Shown here in pieces: positions 49,400-59,080 of a stretch of DNA of 64,000 bases. The first letter of the stretch is position 1. Every line of letters starts with the position of its first letter. The stretch is taken from NCBI RefSeq assembly GCF_052156635.1, contig NZ_JBQKUO010000006.1, positions 15,453 through 79,452 of the forward strand, read 5' to 3'. Origin of the DNA: Nitrospina sp052156635 (lineage in GTDB: Bacteria; Nitrospinota; Nitrospinia; Nitrospinales; Nitrospinaceae). Under the pieces are notes generated by a model that did no database searches, had not been told where the DNA came from, and saw nothing but the letters and a program-made list of their open reading frames with translations. A program made the position numbers and the translations under genes.

Positions 49400-49424
49400 G
49401 TATTGCCGCAAAGCCATTGATTGT

Positions 49425-50693
49425 ATGCCGACGTTGTATTTCACCCTGAACACACAGCACCTCCAACCCCTGGTCGCTCCCATCACGGAGGAGTGCAATA
49501 TGATTCTGCACGCCGATTGCATCTGGGCCACGCCGGAGGAAGCCCCACCCACGCAGGAAGTCCGCCGCCGAATGAAACGGTCCGATGTGCTGGTTGTCGC
49601 CATCGGGGCTGCCGGTTCCGGTGTACCGCAACTGAACGAACGCATGCGCGAGGAAATCGTCACCGCCGTCAACGGTGATTTGATCCTCATTCCGTTGCTC
49701 ATCGACGACGCGTGCCTTCCCGGCAAGGATGAAGCGGGCGGTGTGTGGAAATGGCTGCTGAACATGAAAACGCACCGGTTGCGCACGGGGCGCTGGTCGG
49801 AAGACCTGAACGAAATTCTCGCGGAAATCGAAGCGGAATTGAACTTTCGCCGCGAGGTCATGGACAAGGTGAGGAAGGCGGGCCCGGGTCCTTTACCGGA
49901 GGTGAAAGACACGGAAGGCAACCCGCTGGAACCGCTGCGTATGGGATTGGAATTTTCCGGCGTGCAGGAATTGCGCCGCACCATCGATGCGGAACATTAC
50001 AGCCTGGGCCGGGCGAGGCAAAGCGGTGACCGTCCGGCGGAAAAACAGGCGCTGGGTGCGCTCGGTCTCGCATACGCGCAGTTGGGTCAGACGCAACGCG
50101 CCATCGAGTGCTTTGAGCAACAGCTTTCCATCGTTCGCGAACTGAATGACGCGCGGGAGGAATGCGAACTGCTTGCGAGTCTGGGCGACGCCTATGCGGT
50201 GTCCGGAAACCTCGACCGCGCCAAAAAATATTATGAGGAGCAGTTGTGCCGCGCGGATGAATTGAACATCCCCGCCTTCATCGGCAGTGCGTACAATGGC
50301 CTCGGACACGTTTTCGTCAAGCGTGGAAAACTCGATCGGGCCATCGACTGTTACCGCAGGGCGTTGAAGCATTACCGCGATCTGGAAGATCACGACAAGG
50401 AACTGGAACTGCTGGTCGGCATCGGGCTCAACCAGGAAAAGGCCGGCGACCTTCAAAAGGCGGCGGAAACGTTGGAGCAGGCAAGGATGTCCGCGCGCTT
50501 CGTCGAAAACCGCAAAGAAGAAGCGCGCCTGAACGTGGACCTCGCGGAATTGTATAAATCGTTAAACGAACCCCGGCGTGCGCTCGATTGCCTGGGCGAT
50601 GCCGAAGCCATTCTCAATCTGTTCGAGGGAAGTTGGACCGACCCCTGGAAATCCCGCATCGCGTCTTTGCGCAGTCAATTGAAAACCACGTGA
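49425..50693 (+). CDS. TIR-like domain fused to tetratricopeptide repeats
   Basis: A 422-residue protein. Residues 1-140 look TIR-like: RRRMKRSDVLVVAIGAAGSG, a run leading to LNERMREEIVTAVNGD, then LILIPLLIDDACLPG, which matches the usual sequence of cdvllvvIG, VRxEIxxAL and viPVLvdga..P, ending with the typical last helix WSEDLNEILAEIEAEL. Residues 180-410 are five or more TPRs (EKQALGALGLAYAQLGQTQR, IGSAYNGLGHVFVKRGKLDR). No signal peptide. TIR-TPR proteins act in signalling or in NAD-linked defence; no defence partners are nearby. ATG 49425 is the first start after the terminator. Confidence 0.7.
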   Translation: MPTLYFTLNTQHLQPLVAPITEECNMILHADCIWATPEEAPPTQEVRRRMKRSDVLVVAIGAAGSGVPQLNERMREEIVTAVNGDLILIPLLIDDACLPGKDEAGGVWKWLLNMKTHRLRTGRWSEDLNEILAEIEAELNFRREVMDKVRKAGPGPLPEVKDTEGNPLEPLRMGLEFSGVQELRRTIDAEHYSLGRARQSGDRPAEKQALGALGLAYAQLGQTQRAIECFEQQLSIVRELNDAREECELLASLGDAYAVSGNLDRAKKYYEEQLCRADELNIPAFIGSAYNGLGHVFVKRGKLDRAIDCYRRALKHYRDLEDHDKELELLVGIGLNQEKAGDLQKAAETLEQARMSARFVENRKEEARLNVDLAELYKSLNEPRRALDCLGDAEAILNLFEGSWTDPWKSRIASLRSQLKTT

Positions 50694-51069
50694 AAGCGGT
50701 CCGGGAAAAGCAACTCCCAGTCTTCACATTTTGCAGGATTCCAGTTCTGTGATCAGTGGAAATTTATAAAAATTCTGTTGTAAGCTGAAAAATGGAAAAC
50801 GTTTATTTCATTGCCGCTTGCACGGTTTTCAATACCCTTGATATTCTGATGCTTGAGTAATTTGACTGGGCTATTGGGGCGCAAAACGGTATCTTAATGG
50901 GTAGGGGAAATTGACTTTTGTCCCCGCGCCAAATGAAATATCGAATACAGAATCCTTCGTGAATTGCCGGAAGGTTCAAATCATTTGCTCCAATTCGGAT
51001 TCAACGCCTGGTTCTTTCTCAGTGAAACGCAGTTCATTGCATTATCAATAAATTTAAACGGAGAGACGT
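50694..51069. other. Intergenic region before the histone-like gene
   Basis: About 375 bp, AT-richer than flanking genes. No gene, RNA or clear promoter could be supported. GGAGAG precedes the next start. Confidence 0.35.
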
Positions 51070-51249
51070 ATGACCACTCATGAACAAATTGTTGCCGCGT
51101 TTGAGCAATACATCGCCGAGAATGAAAGTTTCGAAAGCAAAAACATCAAAGCCGCCGCCGCGCGGGCACGCAAAGCGCTGGCCGAAGTCGGCAAGCTGGC
51201 AAAAGCCCGCCGCGCGGAAATCCAGGACAAGAAAAACAGCCTGGGCTGA
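51070..51249 (+). CDS. Small histone H1-like DNA-binding protein
   Basis: A 59-residue, Lys/Arg/Ala-rich product: MTTHEQIVAAFEQYIAENES, then KNIKAAAARARKALAEVGKL and AKARRAEIQDKKNSLG. The AAxRARKALxEIxKLAKxRRxEI pattern is that of bacterial histone-H1/Hc1-like proteins that coat DNA. It is preceded by GGAGAG and followed by a strong terminator, so it is a stand-alone transcript. Family call is by pattern only. Confidence 0.72.
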   Translation: MTTHEQIVAAFEQYIAENESFESKNIKAAAARARKALAEVGKLAKARRAEIQDKKNSLG

Positions 51250-51300
51250 CCCTGAATCAACACGTCTTTCAAAAATAAATTCCGGCAACATGAATGGAAA

Positions 51301-51332
51301 CGGATCCGGCCACCGCGGCCGGGTCCGTTTTT
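51301..51332 (+). terminator. Rho-independent terminator after the histone-like gene
   Basis: CGGATCCGGCC, loop ACCGC, GGCCGGGTCCG, then TTTTT; one G-T pair in an 11-bp stem. It lies in the convergent gap before lpdA. Confidence 0.92.
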
Positions 51333-51360
51333 GTTTTCGGCGAGCGGTTGAAAGGCGGAA

Positions 51361-52752
51361 TTATTTTTTGCGAAGGATGTGCGTGGCACTGCCGAGAAAG
51401 GTTTCGGCGGACTCCATCAGCGTTTCGGAGAGCGTCGGGTGGGGATGGATGGAGCGCGCGAGGTCTTCCGCCACCGCCCCCATCTCCACGGCGAGCACGC
51501 CTTCGGAGATCAACTCCCCCGCACCCGCTCCGCAGAGCCCCGCCCCCAGCACGCGGCCGGTCCTCGGTTGCAGGATGAGTTTGGTCACGCCTTCCGCCCG
51601 TCCCAGGCTCTGGGCACGGCCGGACGCGCCCCACGGAAACCTGGCGATCTCGACGTCGACGTTGTTTTCTTTCGCCTCGTTTTCTGTCAACCCGCACCAC
51701 GCGATCTCCGGATCGGTGAACACCACCGCCGGAATGGCTCGCGGGTCCCATTCCGTTTTCTCTCCGGAAACCGCTTCCACCGCAACCCGGGCTTCATGCG
51801 CCGCCTTGTGCGCGAGCAAGGCGCCACCTGTGACATCTCCTATGGCGTAAATGGAAGGCTCCGTGGTTTGGCGTCGGGCGTTCACCGGAAGGAATCCGTG
51901 TGGGTCGAGTTCGATGGACGTGGCATCGAGTCCCAGCCCATCGGTATTGGGTTGGCGGCCCACCGCGACCAAAACGCGATCGAATGTTTCCTCACCTTTG
52001 CCGTCTTCGTTTTCGAGGACGGCGTGAACGGCTTCTTTATTTTCCTTGAGTGATGCAACCTTCGTGTTCAGGTGAATGGCCTCGAAATCGCCCGCCAGTT
52101 TTTTTTGAAGCGGACGCACCAGGTCGCGGTCCACGCCGGAAAGCAGGTCGCCCGTCATTTCCACCACCGTGACCCGGCTCCCCAGCGCTGCGTACACCGT
52201 GCCCATTTCCAGGCCGATGTAGCCGCCGCCAATCACCAGCAGGCGTTCGGGGATGTCTTCGATCTCGAGGGCGTTGGTGGAATCCATCACCCGTCCGCCC
52301 GGTTTCGGAAATCCATTCGGCCAGGTGGGACGCGACCCGGTGGCGACGATGCAGTGGTTGAACTGCAATACCTCGTTGCCGACTTTAATTGAACGCGCGT
52401 CCTGAAACACCGCACGACCGTTGACGCGTTTCACTTTTCTTTGTTTGGACAACTGCGAGAGCCCGCCGGTCATCTGGTCGACGACTTTGTTCTTCCATTT
52501 GCGAAGAGCGGTGAGATCGATACGCGGCTCGCCGAAGTCGAGCCCCCATTCCTTCGCCTGCCGGGCCTCGCCGATGAGTCTGGCGATGTGCAGGAGGGTC
52601 TTGGAAGGAATGCACCCGACGTGCAGGCACACGCCGCCCGGGGCGTCGCGGTCATCGACCAGCGTCACGTCCATGCCCTTGTCGGCGGCGAGGAACGCCG
52701 CGGCGTAACCGCCGGGTCCGGCGCCGATCACGATCAATGGATGCTCAGCCAT
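51361..52752 (-). CDS. lpdA: Dihydrolipoyl dehydrogenase (E3)
   Basis: A 463-residue flavoprotein that reoxidises dihydrolipoamide and makes NADH. FAD motif LIVIGAGPGGYAAAFLAAD, redox disulfide GGVCLHVGCIPSK, NAD motif LLVIGGGYIGLEMG, the second FAD block YAIGDVTGGALLAHKA and the C-terminal catalytic His-Glu region (SIHPHPTLSETL). ATG 52752 with AAGGA upstream is chosen; it begins four bases after the E2 stop. Last gene of the pyruvate dehydrogenase operon. Confidence 0.96.
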   Translation of the reverse strand: MAEHPLIVIGAGPGGYAAAFLAADKGMDVTLVDDRDAPGGVCLHVGCIPSKTLLHIARLIGEARQAKEWGLDFGEPRIDLTALRKWKNKVVDQMTGGLSQLSKQRKVKRVNGRAVFQDARSIKVGNEVLQFNHCIVATGSRPTWPNGFPKPGGRVMDSTNALEIEDIPERLLVIGGGYIGLEMGTVYAALGSRVTVVEMTGDLLSGVDRDLVRPLQKKLAGDFEAIHLNTKVASLKENKEAVHAVLENEDGKGEETFDRVLVAVGRQPNTDGLGLDATSIELDPHGFLPVNARRQTTEPSIYAIGDVTGGALLAHKAAHEARVAVEAVSGEKTEWDPRAIPAVVFTDPEIAWCGLTENEAKENNVDVEIARFPWGASGRAQSLGRAEGVTKLILQPRTGRVLGAGLCGAGAGELISEGVLAVEMGAVAEDLARSIHPHPTLSETLMESAETFLGSATHILRKK

Positions 52753-52756
52753 GATC

Positions 52757-54154
52757 TCATCCTTGGAGCAGGGTGCCGGTGAAGTTTTCCAGCCGTTCCG
52801 CCAGCGTGCGTGCAAAGCGGGCCGCGTCTGCGCCGTCGATCAGTTTGTGATCGTACGACACGCAGAAGGGGAGGATGAGGCGCGGCTGGAATTTGCCGTC
52901 CTTGTAAACCGGTTGCATGCGGGTGCGGGAAAGGCCCACCACCGCCACCTCCGGCGGCAGGACCAGCGGGGTGAACCCGGTACCGCCGATGCCACCGAGG
53001 TTGGATACCGAGATATTGCCGCCGCGCAACTCTTCCAGCGACACCTTGCGGTTGCGCGCGCGTTCGGAGAGTTCCGTCAACTCGATGGCCAACTCCGCCA
53101 CGCTTTTTTGATCCACGTTTTTGATGACGGGGACGATCAGGCCCGAAGGTGTGTCCACCGCGACGCCGATGTTGTAATACTTTTTGTAGTGGATGACCCC
53201 TGCGTTCAGATCGACGCTGGCGTTGAACTGCGGGTGTTCCTTGAGCGCCGCCACCAGCGCTTCCAGCACAAGCACGGTGACCGTCAGCTTGCCGCCCTTT
53301 TTCTTGATGAACCCCGACTGCGCCTTGCGAAGAGCCTCGAGATCGGTGATGTCGGCTTCGTCGAACTGCGTGACCAAAGGCACCGCGTTCCACGCTCGCG
53401 TCAAATTGCTCGCGATCTTACCGCGAAGCGAGGCGATGGGTTTGGTCTCGACCTTCCCCCACTGCGTGAAATCGGGAAACGGTTCCGGTTGGACGGAGGG
53501 TCCGGTGGAAGGCGCGGCCATTTTCTTTTTGGTGTGAGCCTTGACGTCCTCGAGGGTGATGCGTCCGCCGCGCGCCGACCCCGTGACCTGCCTGAGGTCC
53601 ACCCCCAGCTCGCGCGCCAGCCTGCGCGCACCGGGTCCGGCGGGCGCGGGAATGGATTCGGCTTCCCGTTTCTTTGGAGCGTCTTCCGCACTCTTCCTTT
53701 CTTCTTTCTTTTTCTCTGTCCTTTTCTTTGCCGCTGAATCGTTCTCGGTTTGAGGGGGTGTTTTTTTCTGCGCGGTGCCTTCTTCCCTCGACACCTCTTT
53801 CTTTTTTTCCGGTTCCTTTTCTTTCTTCTCCGTTGGTTCGGGTTCCGGCTTGTCTCCTATTTCCTTGTTCTCCTTTCTGTCTTCCTCCTGTTTCGGTTTG
53901 GAATCTCCATCCGATCCATCGGTGTCTACATCGAATAAAGATTGCCCCACCTTGATGGTGTCTCCTTCCGAAATTTTGACGGCGGTGATGCGTCCGGCCA
54001 CCGGCGATGGCAATTCCAGGAGGGCTTTCTCCGTTTCCAGTTCGAGGAGCACCGAATCTTTCTTCACCTCCGAGCCTTCCTTCACGTGGATCTTCGCCAC
54101 GTCGCCGGACTCGATGCCTTCGCCCAGTGCGGGCAGCTTGATGTCTTCGCTCAT
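52757..54154 (-). CDS. aceF: Pyruvate dehydrogenase E2, dihydrolipoamide acetyltransferase
   Basis: A 465-residue core subunit. One lipoyl domain (residues 1-78, lipoylated Lys in ELETEKALLEL), a long, highly charged Lys/Glu/Pro-rich linker (about 80-170), a peripheral-subunit-binding domain (ARRLARELGVDLRQVTGSA, then GRITLEDV), and the catalytic domain ending with SYDHKLIDGADAARF, where His and Asp are the active-site pair. The linker is unusually charged compared with the usual Ala/Pro linker. Fourteen bases separate it from aceE. Confidence 0.95.
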   Translation of the reverse strand: MSEDIKLPALGEGIESGDVAKIHVKEGSEVKKDSVLLELETEKALLELPSPVAGRITAVKISEGDTIKVGQSLFDVDTDGSDGDSKPKQEEDRKENKEIGDKPEPEPTEKKEKEPEKKKEVSREEGTAQKKTPPQTENDSAAKKRTEKKKEERKSAEDAPKKREAESIPAPAGPGARRLARELGVDLRQVTGSARGGRITLEDVKAHTKKKMAAPSTGPSVQPEPFPDFTQWGKVETKPIASLRGKIASNLTRAWNAVPLVTQFDEADITDLEALRKAQSGFIKKKGGKLTVTVLVLEALVAALKEHPQFNASVDLNAGVIHYKKYYNIGVAVDTPSGLIVPVIKNVDQKSVAELAIELTELSERARNRKVSLEELRGGNISVSNLGGIGGTGFTPLVLPPEVAVVGLSRTRMQPVYKDGKFQPRLILPFCVSYDHKLIDGADAARFARTLAERLENFTGTLLQG

Positions 54155-54168
54155 CAGTGTGTCCTTTG

Positions 54169-56847
54169 TCAGGAAGAAACGGGATCGGGTTTGTCGGGAT
54201 CGATGTCGAGATGATCGATCGCCTGTTTCACGCGCTTCATCGGGATCGCACCTTCGTTTGCCAATGCATGCAGGGTGGCGACCGCGATCGATTCCGCATC
54301 GACTTCAAAGAACCGGCGCAGGTCCTCACGCGAATCGCTTCGGCCGAACCCGTCGGTGCCAAGCGTTGTGTACGGTTTCGGCATCCATGGCGCGATCTGG
54401 TCCGGCACCAGTTTCATGTAATCGGTCACCGCGATGACGGGTCCATTTTCCTCCTTCAAAATGTCTTCTATATAAGAGGTGCGCGGTTTTTCGGTGGGAT
54501 GAAGCCGGTTCCACCGGTCCACCTCCAGGGCGTCGCGTCGCAGTTCCTTGTAGCTGGTGGCGCTCCACACGTCCGCCGACACCTGGAAATGTTCTTCCAG
54601 GATGCGCTGGGCGCGGAGCGCTTCCTGAAGCAGGCTGCCGCTGCCGAACAGGTGTGCCTTCGGCCAGTCCGGTTGACCCATTCCCGGTTTGAATTTGTAA
54701 AGACCCTTCAGTATGCCGTCCTCAACGCCTTCCGGCATTTCCGGCATGACCTGGTTTTCATTGTAGAGCGTGATGTAGTAGAACACGCTTTCCTGTTCCT
54801 GGTACATGCGTCGCAGTCCGTCCTGGATGATGACTGCGAGTTCGTAAGCGTAGGCCGGATCGTAGGTGATGAGGTTGGGTACGGTGGCTGCCAGCAGGTG
54901 GCTGTGCCCGTCCTCATGTTGCAGGCCCTCGCCGTTCAGCGTGGTGCGTCCGGACGTGCCGCCCAGGAGGAACCCGCGCGTCCGCATGTCCGCCGCCGCC
55001 CAGATGAGGTCGCCGATGCGCTGGAAGCCGAACATCGAATAGAAAATGAAAAACGGAATGGTATTGATGCCGTGCGTGGCGTAGGCGGTGCCTGCGGCGA
55101 TGAAGGAGGAAATCGACCCTGCCTCGCTGATGCCTTCCTCCAGAATCTGCCCGTCCTGTGCCTCGCGGTAGTACAAAAGCTGGTCCATGTCCACCGGATC
55201 GTACAGCTGACCCTGGCTGGCGTAGATGCCGTACTGGCGGAACAGCGTTTCCATGCCGAAGGTGCGGGCTTCGTCCGGGATGATCGGCACGACCAGTTTT
55301 CCCAGATCCGGATTGCGGAGAAGCCGGGTGAGCATCTGCACGAAGGCCATGGTGCTCGACACCTCGCGTCCGTTCGATCCTTTAAAAAAATCCTCGAACT
55401 GATCGCGGCCGGGAACGGACAGGAGTTTGGCACGGACCTTTCTCTCCGGAAGGTACCCGCCCAGATGTTGCCTGCGCTCGTGGAGGTAGGTCAGCTCCTC
55501 GCTGTCATCGGCGGGTTTGTAGAATGGCGCGTTGGCCACGTCCTCGTCGCCGATGGGGATGCCGAAACGCGTGCGGAAACTCAACAGTTCACTTTCGTTC
55601 AGCTTTTTCGCCTGGTGCGTGATGTTCTTGCCTTCGCCCGCTTCGCCGAGGCCGTACCCCTTGATGGTTTTGGCGAGGATGACGGTGGGCGATCCGGTAT
55701 GGTTCACCGCCGCATGGTAGGCGGCATACACCTTTTCCATGTCGTGGCCGCCGCGCCGCAGGGTTTCCAGTTTGTCGTCGGTGAGGTTTTCCACCATCTT
55801 CAGCAGGTCCGGGTGCGCGCCGAAAAAGTGTTCACGGATGAACTGGCCTTTCTCGACGACGTACTTCTGGTACCAGCCGTCCACCGCTTCCATCATTCTT
55901 TTTTTGAGCAGGCCTTTGTCGTCCTTGGCAAGCAGGGGATCCCAGTCCGTGCCCCAGATCAGTTTGATGACGTTCCACCCGGCCCCCCGGAACGCCGCTT
56001 CCAGTTCCTGGATGATCTTGCCGTTGCCGCGGACGGGCCCGTCCAGCCGTTGCAGGTTGCAGTTGATGACGAAGATCAGGTTGTCGAGCTTTTCACGCGA
56101 GGCGAGGGTGATGGCGCCCAGGCTTTCCGGCTCGTCGGTTTCTCCGTCGCCGAGAAACGCCCACACCTTGCTGTCCGCGGTGTCCTTGAGTCCGCGGTGA
56201 TGCAGGTAGCGGTTGAACCGCGCCTGGTAGATGGCCATGATCGGCGACAATCCCATCGACACCGTGGGGAATTCCCAGAAATCCGGCATGAGCCACGGGT
56301 GTGGATAGGAGGGCAGGCCCCCTTCCGGTTGCAGTTCGCGCCGGAAGCTTTCCAACTGCTTCTGCGTCAGGCGGCCTTCCAGAAACGCACGGGCGTAGAT
56401 ACCCGGGGCGGCGTGACCCTGAAAATAAACCTGGTCACCCGGTGCTCCGTTTCCGGGACCACGGAAAAAATGGTTGAATCCCATCTCCAGCAGGAGTGCA
56501 AGAGAGGCGTAGGTGGAAATGTGGCCGCCGATACCCGGAGAGGTGCGGTTGGCCCGCACCACCATCGCCATCGCGTTCCACCGGACCAGGCTGCGGATGC
56601 GCCGCTCGAGTTCCGGGTCGCCGGGATAGGACGGCTGGTCTTCGGACGGGAGAGTGTTGATGTAAGGCGTGTTGGCGGTGAAGGGGAGGTGGTGGCCGGA
56701 CTTCCTCATTTCGTCCTGCAGGCGGTGCAGGATGAAGTGGGCGCGCTCGGGTCCGACGTCGCGCAACAGGTAGTGGAGCGAGTCCACCCATTCCTGCGTT
56801 TCCGCCGGATCGGTGTCGTCCATGGGAATGTCCGCCCACTGCGTCAT
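54169..56847 (-). CDS. aceE: Pyruvate dehydrogenase E1, homodimeric type
   Basis: An 892-residue thiamine-diphosphate enzyme that decarboxylates pyruvate for transfer to E2. The N-terminal EWVDSLHYLLRDVGPERAHF, the block NAMAMVVRANR, the cofactor motif FLGDGETDEPESL...INCNLQRLDG (GDG-Nx pattern), and LKQRF-type downstream blocks such as IPDEARTFGMETLFRQYGIY are all typical of E. coli-type AceE. Full length for the family (about 890). First gene of aceE-aceF-lpdA. Confidence 0.96.
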   Translation of the reverse strand: MTQWADIPMDDTDPAETQEWVDSLHYLLRDVGPERAHFILHRLQDEMRKSGHHLPFTANTPYINTLPSEDQPSYPGDPELERRIRSLVRWNAMAMVVRANRTSPGIGGHISTYASLALLLEMGFNHFFRGPGNGAPGDQVYFQGHAAPGIYARAFLEGRLTQKQLESFRRELQPEGGLPSYPHPWLMPDFWEFPTVSMGLSPIMAIYQARFNRYLHHRGLKDTADSKVWAFLGDGETDEPESLGAITLASREKLDNLIFVINCNLQRLDGPVRGNGKIIQELEAAFRGAGWNVIKLIWGTDWDPLLAKDDKGLLKKRMMEAVDGWYQKYVVEKGQFIREHFFGAHPDLLKMVENLTDDKLETLRRGGHDMEKVYAAYHAAVNHTGSPTVILAKTIKGYGLGEAGEGKNITHQAKKLNESELLSFRTRFGIPIGDEDVANAPFYKPADDSEELTYLHERRQHLGGYLPERKVRAKLLSVPGRDQFEDFFKGSNGREVSSTMAFVQMLTRLLRNPDLGKLVVPIIPDEARTFGMETLFRQYGIYASQGQLYDPVDMDQLLYYREAQDGQILEEGISEAGSISSFIAAGTAYATHGINTIPFFIFYSMFGFQRIGDLIWAAADMRTRGFLLGGTSGRTTLNGEGLQHEDGHSHLLAATVPNLITYDPAYAYELAVIIQDGLRRMYQEQESVFYYITLYNENQVMPEMPEGVEDGILKGLYKFKPGMGQPDWPKAHLFGSGSLLQEALRAQRILEEHFQVSADVWSATSYKELRRDALEVDRWNRLHPTEKPRTSYIEDILKEENGPVIAVTDYMKLVPDQIAPWMPKPYTTLGTDGFGRSDSREDLRRFFEVDAESIAVATLHALANEGAIPMKRVKQAIDHLDIDPDKPDPVSS

Positions 56848-56956
56848 GCCCGCCTCCTCAGAGAGAGAATGTGCGCCGCCCGAAATTTCTGATCTGTTTC
56901 CAGATTACTTGATAACACCCAAGACCTCAACGGCGTATTCGGTCCCAAAAACTTCC

Positions 56957-58270
56957 TCACTGCTTGCGTCGTGCGTGGGGGCGGCTTTGCTTGCTTTGGA
57001 TCCGGGGGACGACGATGCGCGCCGGGCGGTCGTAGAACACGTAGTTCCATCCCCAGTACAACAGCACCGACAGGCGATTGCGGAACCCGATCAGAAAAAA
57101 GATGTGCACTCCCAGCCACAACAGCCAACCGATGAACCCGTTCACCATAAACCGCCCGATGCGCGCGATGCCTGTATTGCGGCCAATGACGGCCATGGTG
57201 CCGCGGTCGCGGTAGCGAAACGGTTCCGGTTTTTTCGAGCGGATGCGCTTCAGAATCGAGCGCGCCACGTGGCGCCCTTCCTGCATGGCAGGGGAGGCCT
57301 GCATGGGCAGCTCTTTTTCTTTGTGCATGCAGGAGGCGATGTCACCGATGGCGTAGACGTGGTCCTGCTCTTTCAATCGTAAATACTCGTCCACCACCAG
57401 CCGGCTCTGCGCCGTGCGTTCGGCGGAAAGATTTTCCGCAAGAGGAGAGGGCTTAACCCCCGCGGTCCAGATCACGGTTTTGGTGTTCACCGTGGTGCCG
57501 CTGACGAGGGTGAGGAGATCGTGCTCGTACGCTTTCACGGGATCATTTAGCCGGACTTCGACGCCGTAACGCTTCAGGGCGTCGCGCGCGATGTCCGTGG
57601 CACCGTCACAAAACCCGCCGAGCAGGCTTCCACTGGCCTCTATGAGGAGAATCCGAATGCGGTCGCGCGGAAGTTCCGGGTAGTCCTTCACCATAACGAG
57701 ACGGACCAGTTCGCCCAGCGCGCCGGAATATTCCACCCCGGTCGGACCGCCGCCCACGCAGGCGAATGTCAGCCACGGTTCGATGTCCTCCTCTCCTCGC
57801 TCCAGCAGGCGCGAAGCCTGGTCGAAACAACGGATGATGTGGTTGCGCAATTCCAACGCTTCCGGCAGGTCCTTCAGTCCGTATGCCTGCTCCGCAAGGA
57901 GGTCGTTGCCGTAAAAATGAGTGGTGCTCCCCGAGGCGATGACCAGGTAGTCGTATTGGAAGTCGATTCCCTCCACGGTGTGCACCTGCATTGCCGTGAA
58001 GTCTATGCCGGTGACTTCGGTTTCATAAAACTTCACATTGTCGGAATGGCGGAACAGGGTACGCACGGGCATGGCGACATCCGTGGGGTTCAGGAGGGAG
58101 GTGGCCACCTGGTAGAGCAGGGGGGTGAAGACGTGGTGGTTTCTGCGGTCGAGAAGACACACATCCACGCGGTGGCCGGACAAGGCGCGGGCGCAGTTCA
58201 GGCCGCCAAACCCGGCGCCAATAATGACCACCTTCGGCGGGCCCGTGGGGGTGTGCGAAGATGACTTCAT
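56957..58270 (-). CDS. ndh: Type II NADH dehydrogenase (NDH-2)
   Basis: A 437-residue FAD-dependent, non-proton-pumping NADH:quinone oxidoreductase. FAD motif VVIIGAGFGGLNCARAL, the NDH-2 hallmark RNHHVFTPLLYQVATSLLNP, the NAD-binding block TFACVGGGPTGVEYSGAL, and VYAIGDIASCM. Hydrophobic C-terminal segments (GFIGWLLWLGVHIFFLIGF) would anchor it in the inner membrane. GGAGG sits close to ATG 58270. It follows a 109-bp gap and may be a separate transcript from aceE. Confidence 0.94.
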   Translation of the reverse strand: MKSSSHTPTGPPKVVIIGAGFGGLNCARALSGHRVDVCLLDRRNHHVFTPLLYQVATSLLNPTDVAMPVRTLFRHSDNVKFYETEVTGIDFTAMQVHTVEGIDFQYDYLVIASGSTTHFYGNDLLAEQAYGLKDLPEALELRNHIIRCFDQASRLLERGEEDIEPWLTFACVGGGPTGVEYSGALGELVRLVMVKDYPELPRDRIRILLIEASGSLLGGFCDGATDIARDALKRYGVEVRLNDPVKAYEHDLLTLVSGTTVNTKTVIWTAGVKPSPLAENLSAERTAQSRLVVDEYLRLKEQDHVYAIGDIASCMHKEKELPMQASPAMQEGRHVARSILKRIRSKKPEPFRYRDRGTMAVIGRNTGIARIGRFMVNGFIGWLLWLGVHIFFLIGFRNRLSVLLYWGWNYVFYDRPARIVVPRIQSKQSRPHARRKQ

Positions 58271-58593
58271 GCCTCCTCCATGAACAGGTGGAGCTTTTCT
58301 CCAGCCTAGAATAAATTGACGGGGGTTGCAATACGGAGATCGGCTGCCTGTTATTGATTATAGCCTGTTCGGGCAATAAAGGAAATGCGGTTGCTGTGCG
58401 GGTTTGATGAAGATGAAGCGGATGCAAAAGCGAAAATGCACCGGATTCATACGCGCAGATTTTCTTTGGATTTTAACGAAGGTTGTGGTTAAGTTTCGTG
58501 AACGGAATTTGGAGCAAACGCGATGCGTGGGAAAAGGTTTTCTGGTTGTAAGATAATTCCGGTTTAATTTTTATTCACATAATCTGGTTTTAT
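58271..58593. other. Intergenic region
   Basis: Divergent gap between ndh and the small membrane protein gene. I see no gene, RNA or strong promoter in it. Confidence 0.35.
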
Positions 58594-58773
58594 ATGACCA
58601 ATAAAAAGCAGAAAGAAAAATTCGCATTCATCGACTGGTTTGGTTTTATCATCGGTGTCGTTGTCACCAGTTTTCTAGTCTTCATTTTGATCTGGCCCCT
58701 CATCGACCCGACCCCCGAAAGATCCTCCACGCTGCAAGAAAATCTCGAGCGAGTGGCACCCAAAACAGATTAA
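58594..58773 (+). CDS. Small single-pass membrane protein
   Basis: A 59-residue frame: charged N-terminus MTNKKQKEKFAFIDW, one membrane helix FGFIIGVVVTSFLVFILIW, then a short hydrophilic tail PLIDPTPERSSTLQENLERV. The charge pattern suggests the N-terminus inside. No good ribosome site precedes the ATG, so reality is moderate. The family is not recognised. A further 300 bp to the sensor kinase contains nothing supported. Confidence 0.5.
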   Translation: MTNKKQKEKFAFIDWFGFIIGVVVTSFLVFILIWPLIDPTPERSSTLQENLERVAPKTD

Positions 58774-59080
58774 AAGCGGCTGCAGTTCACACGAATTGGG
58801 CGGCCTGCGAAAAAAATTTAAATGGATCGCCCAGGGGTCGACTTTTCTTGTTGCAACTGGGTCAGGTTATTTTTTTAGAGTCGTGCCTGTGAGTCACTAT
58901 TTATAAGCCCTGGGGCTTCCTGAATGGATGTGTGCACTAATAACGCCTCCGGCTCTTCACTACCCTCTCTTTATTTCCTATTATGTGTAGTCTAAATGCT
59001 GATTACAGGGGGAAGGTTTTGGAGTAAATTAAGATTGGAAATATCTGTATTCTGGGCTGTAGCCTTTTTAGGTCAAAATT

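Noticed and set aside
54157..56892. 911-residue open frame on the plus strand
   Set aside because: Antisense shadow of aceE; no family motif.
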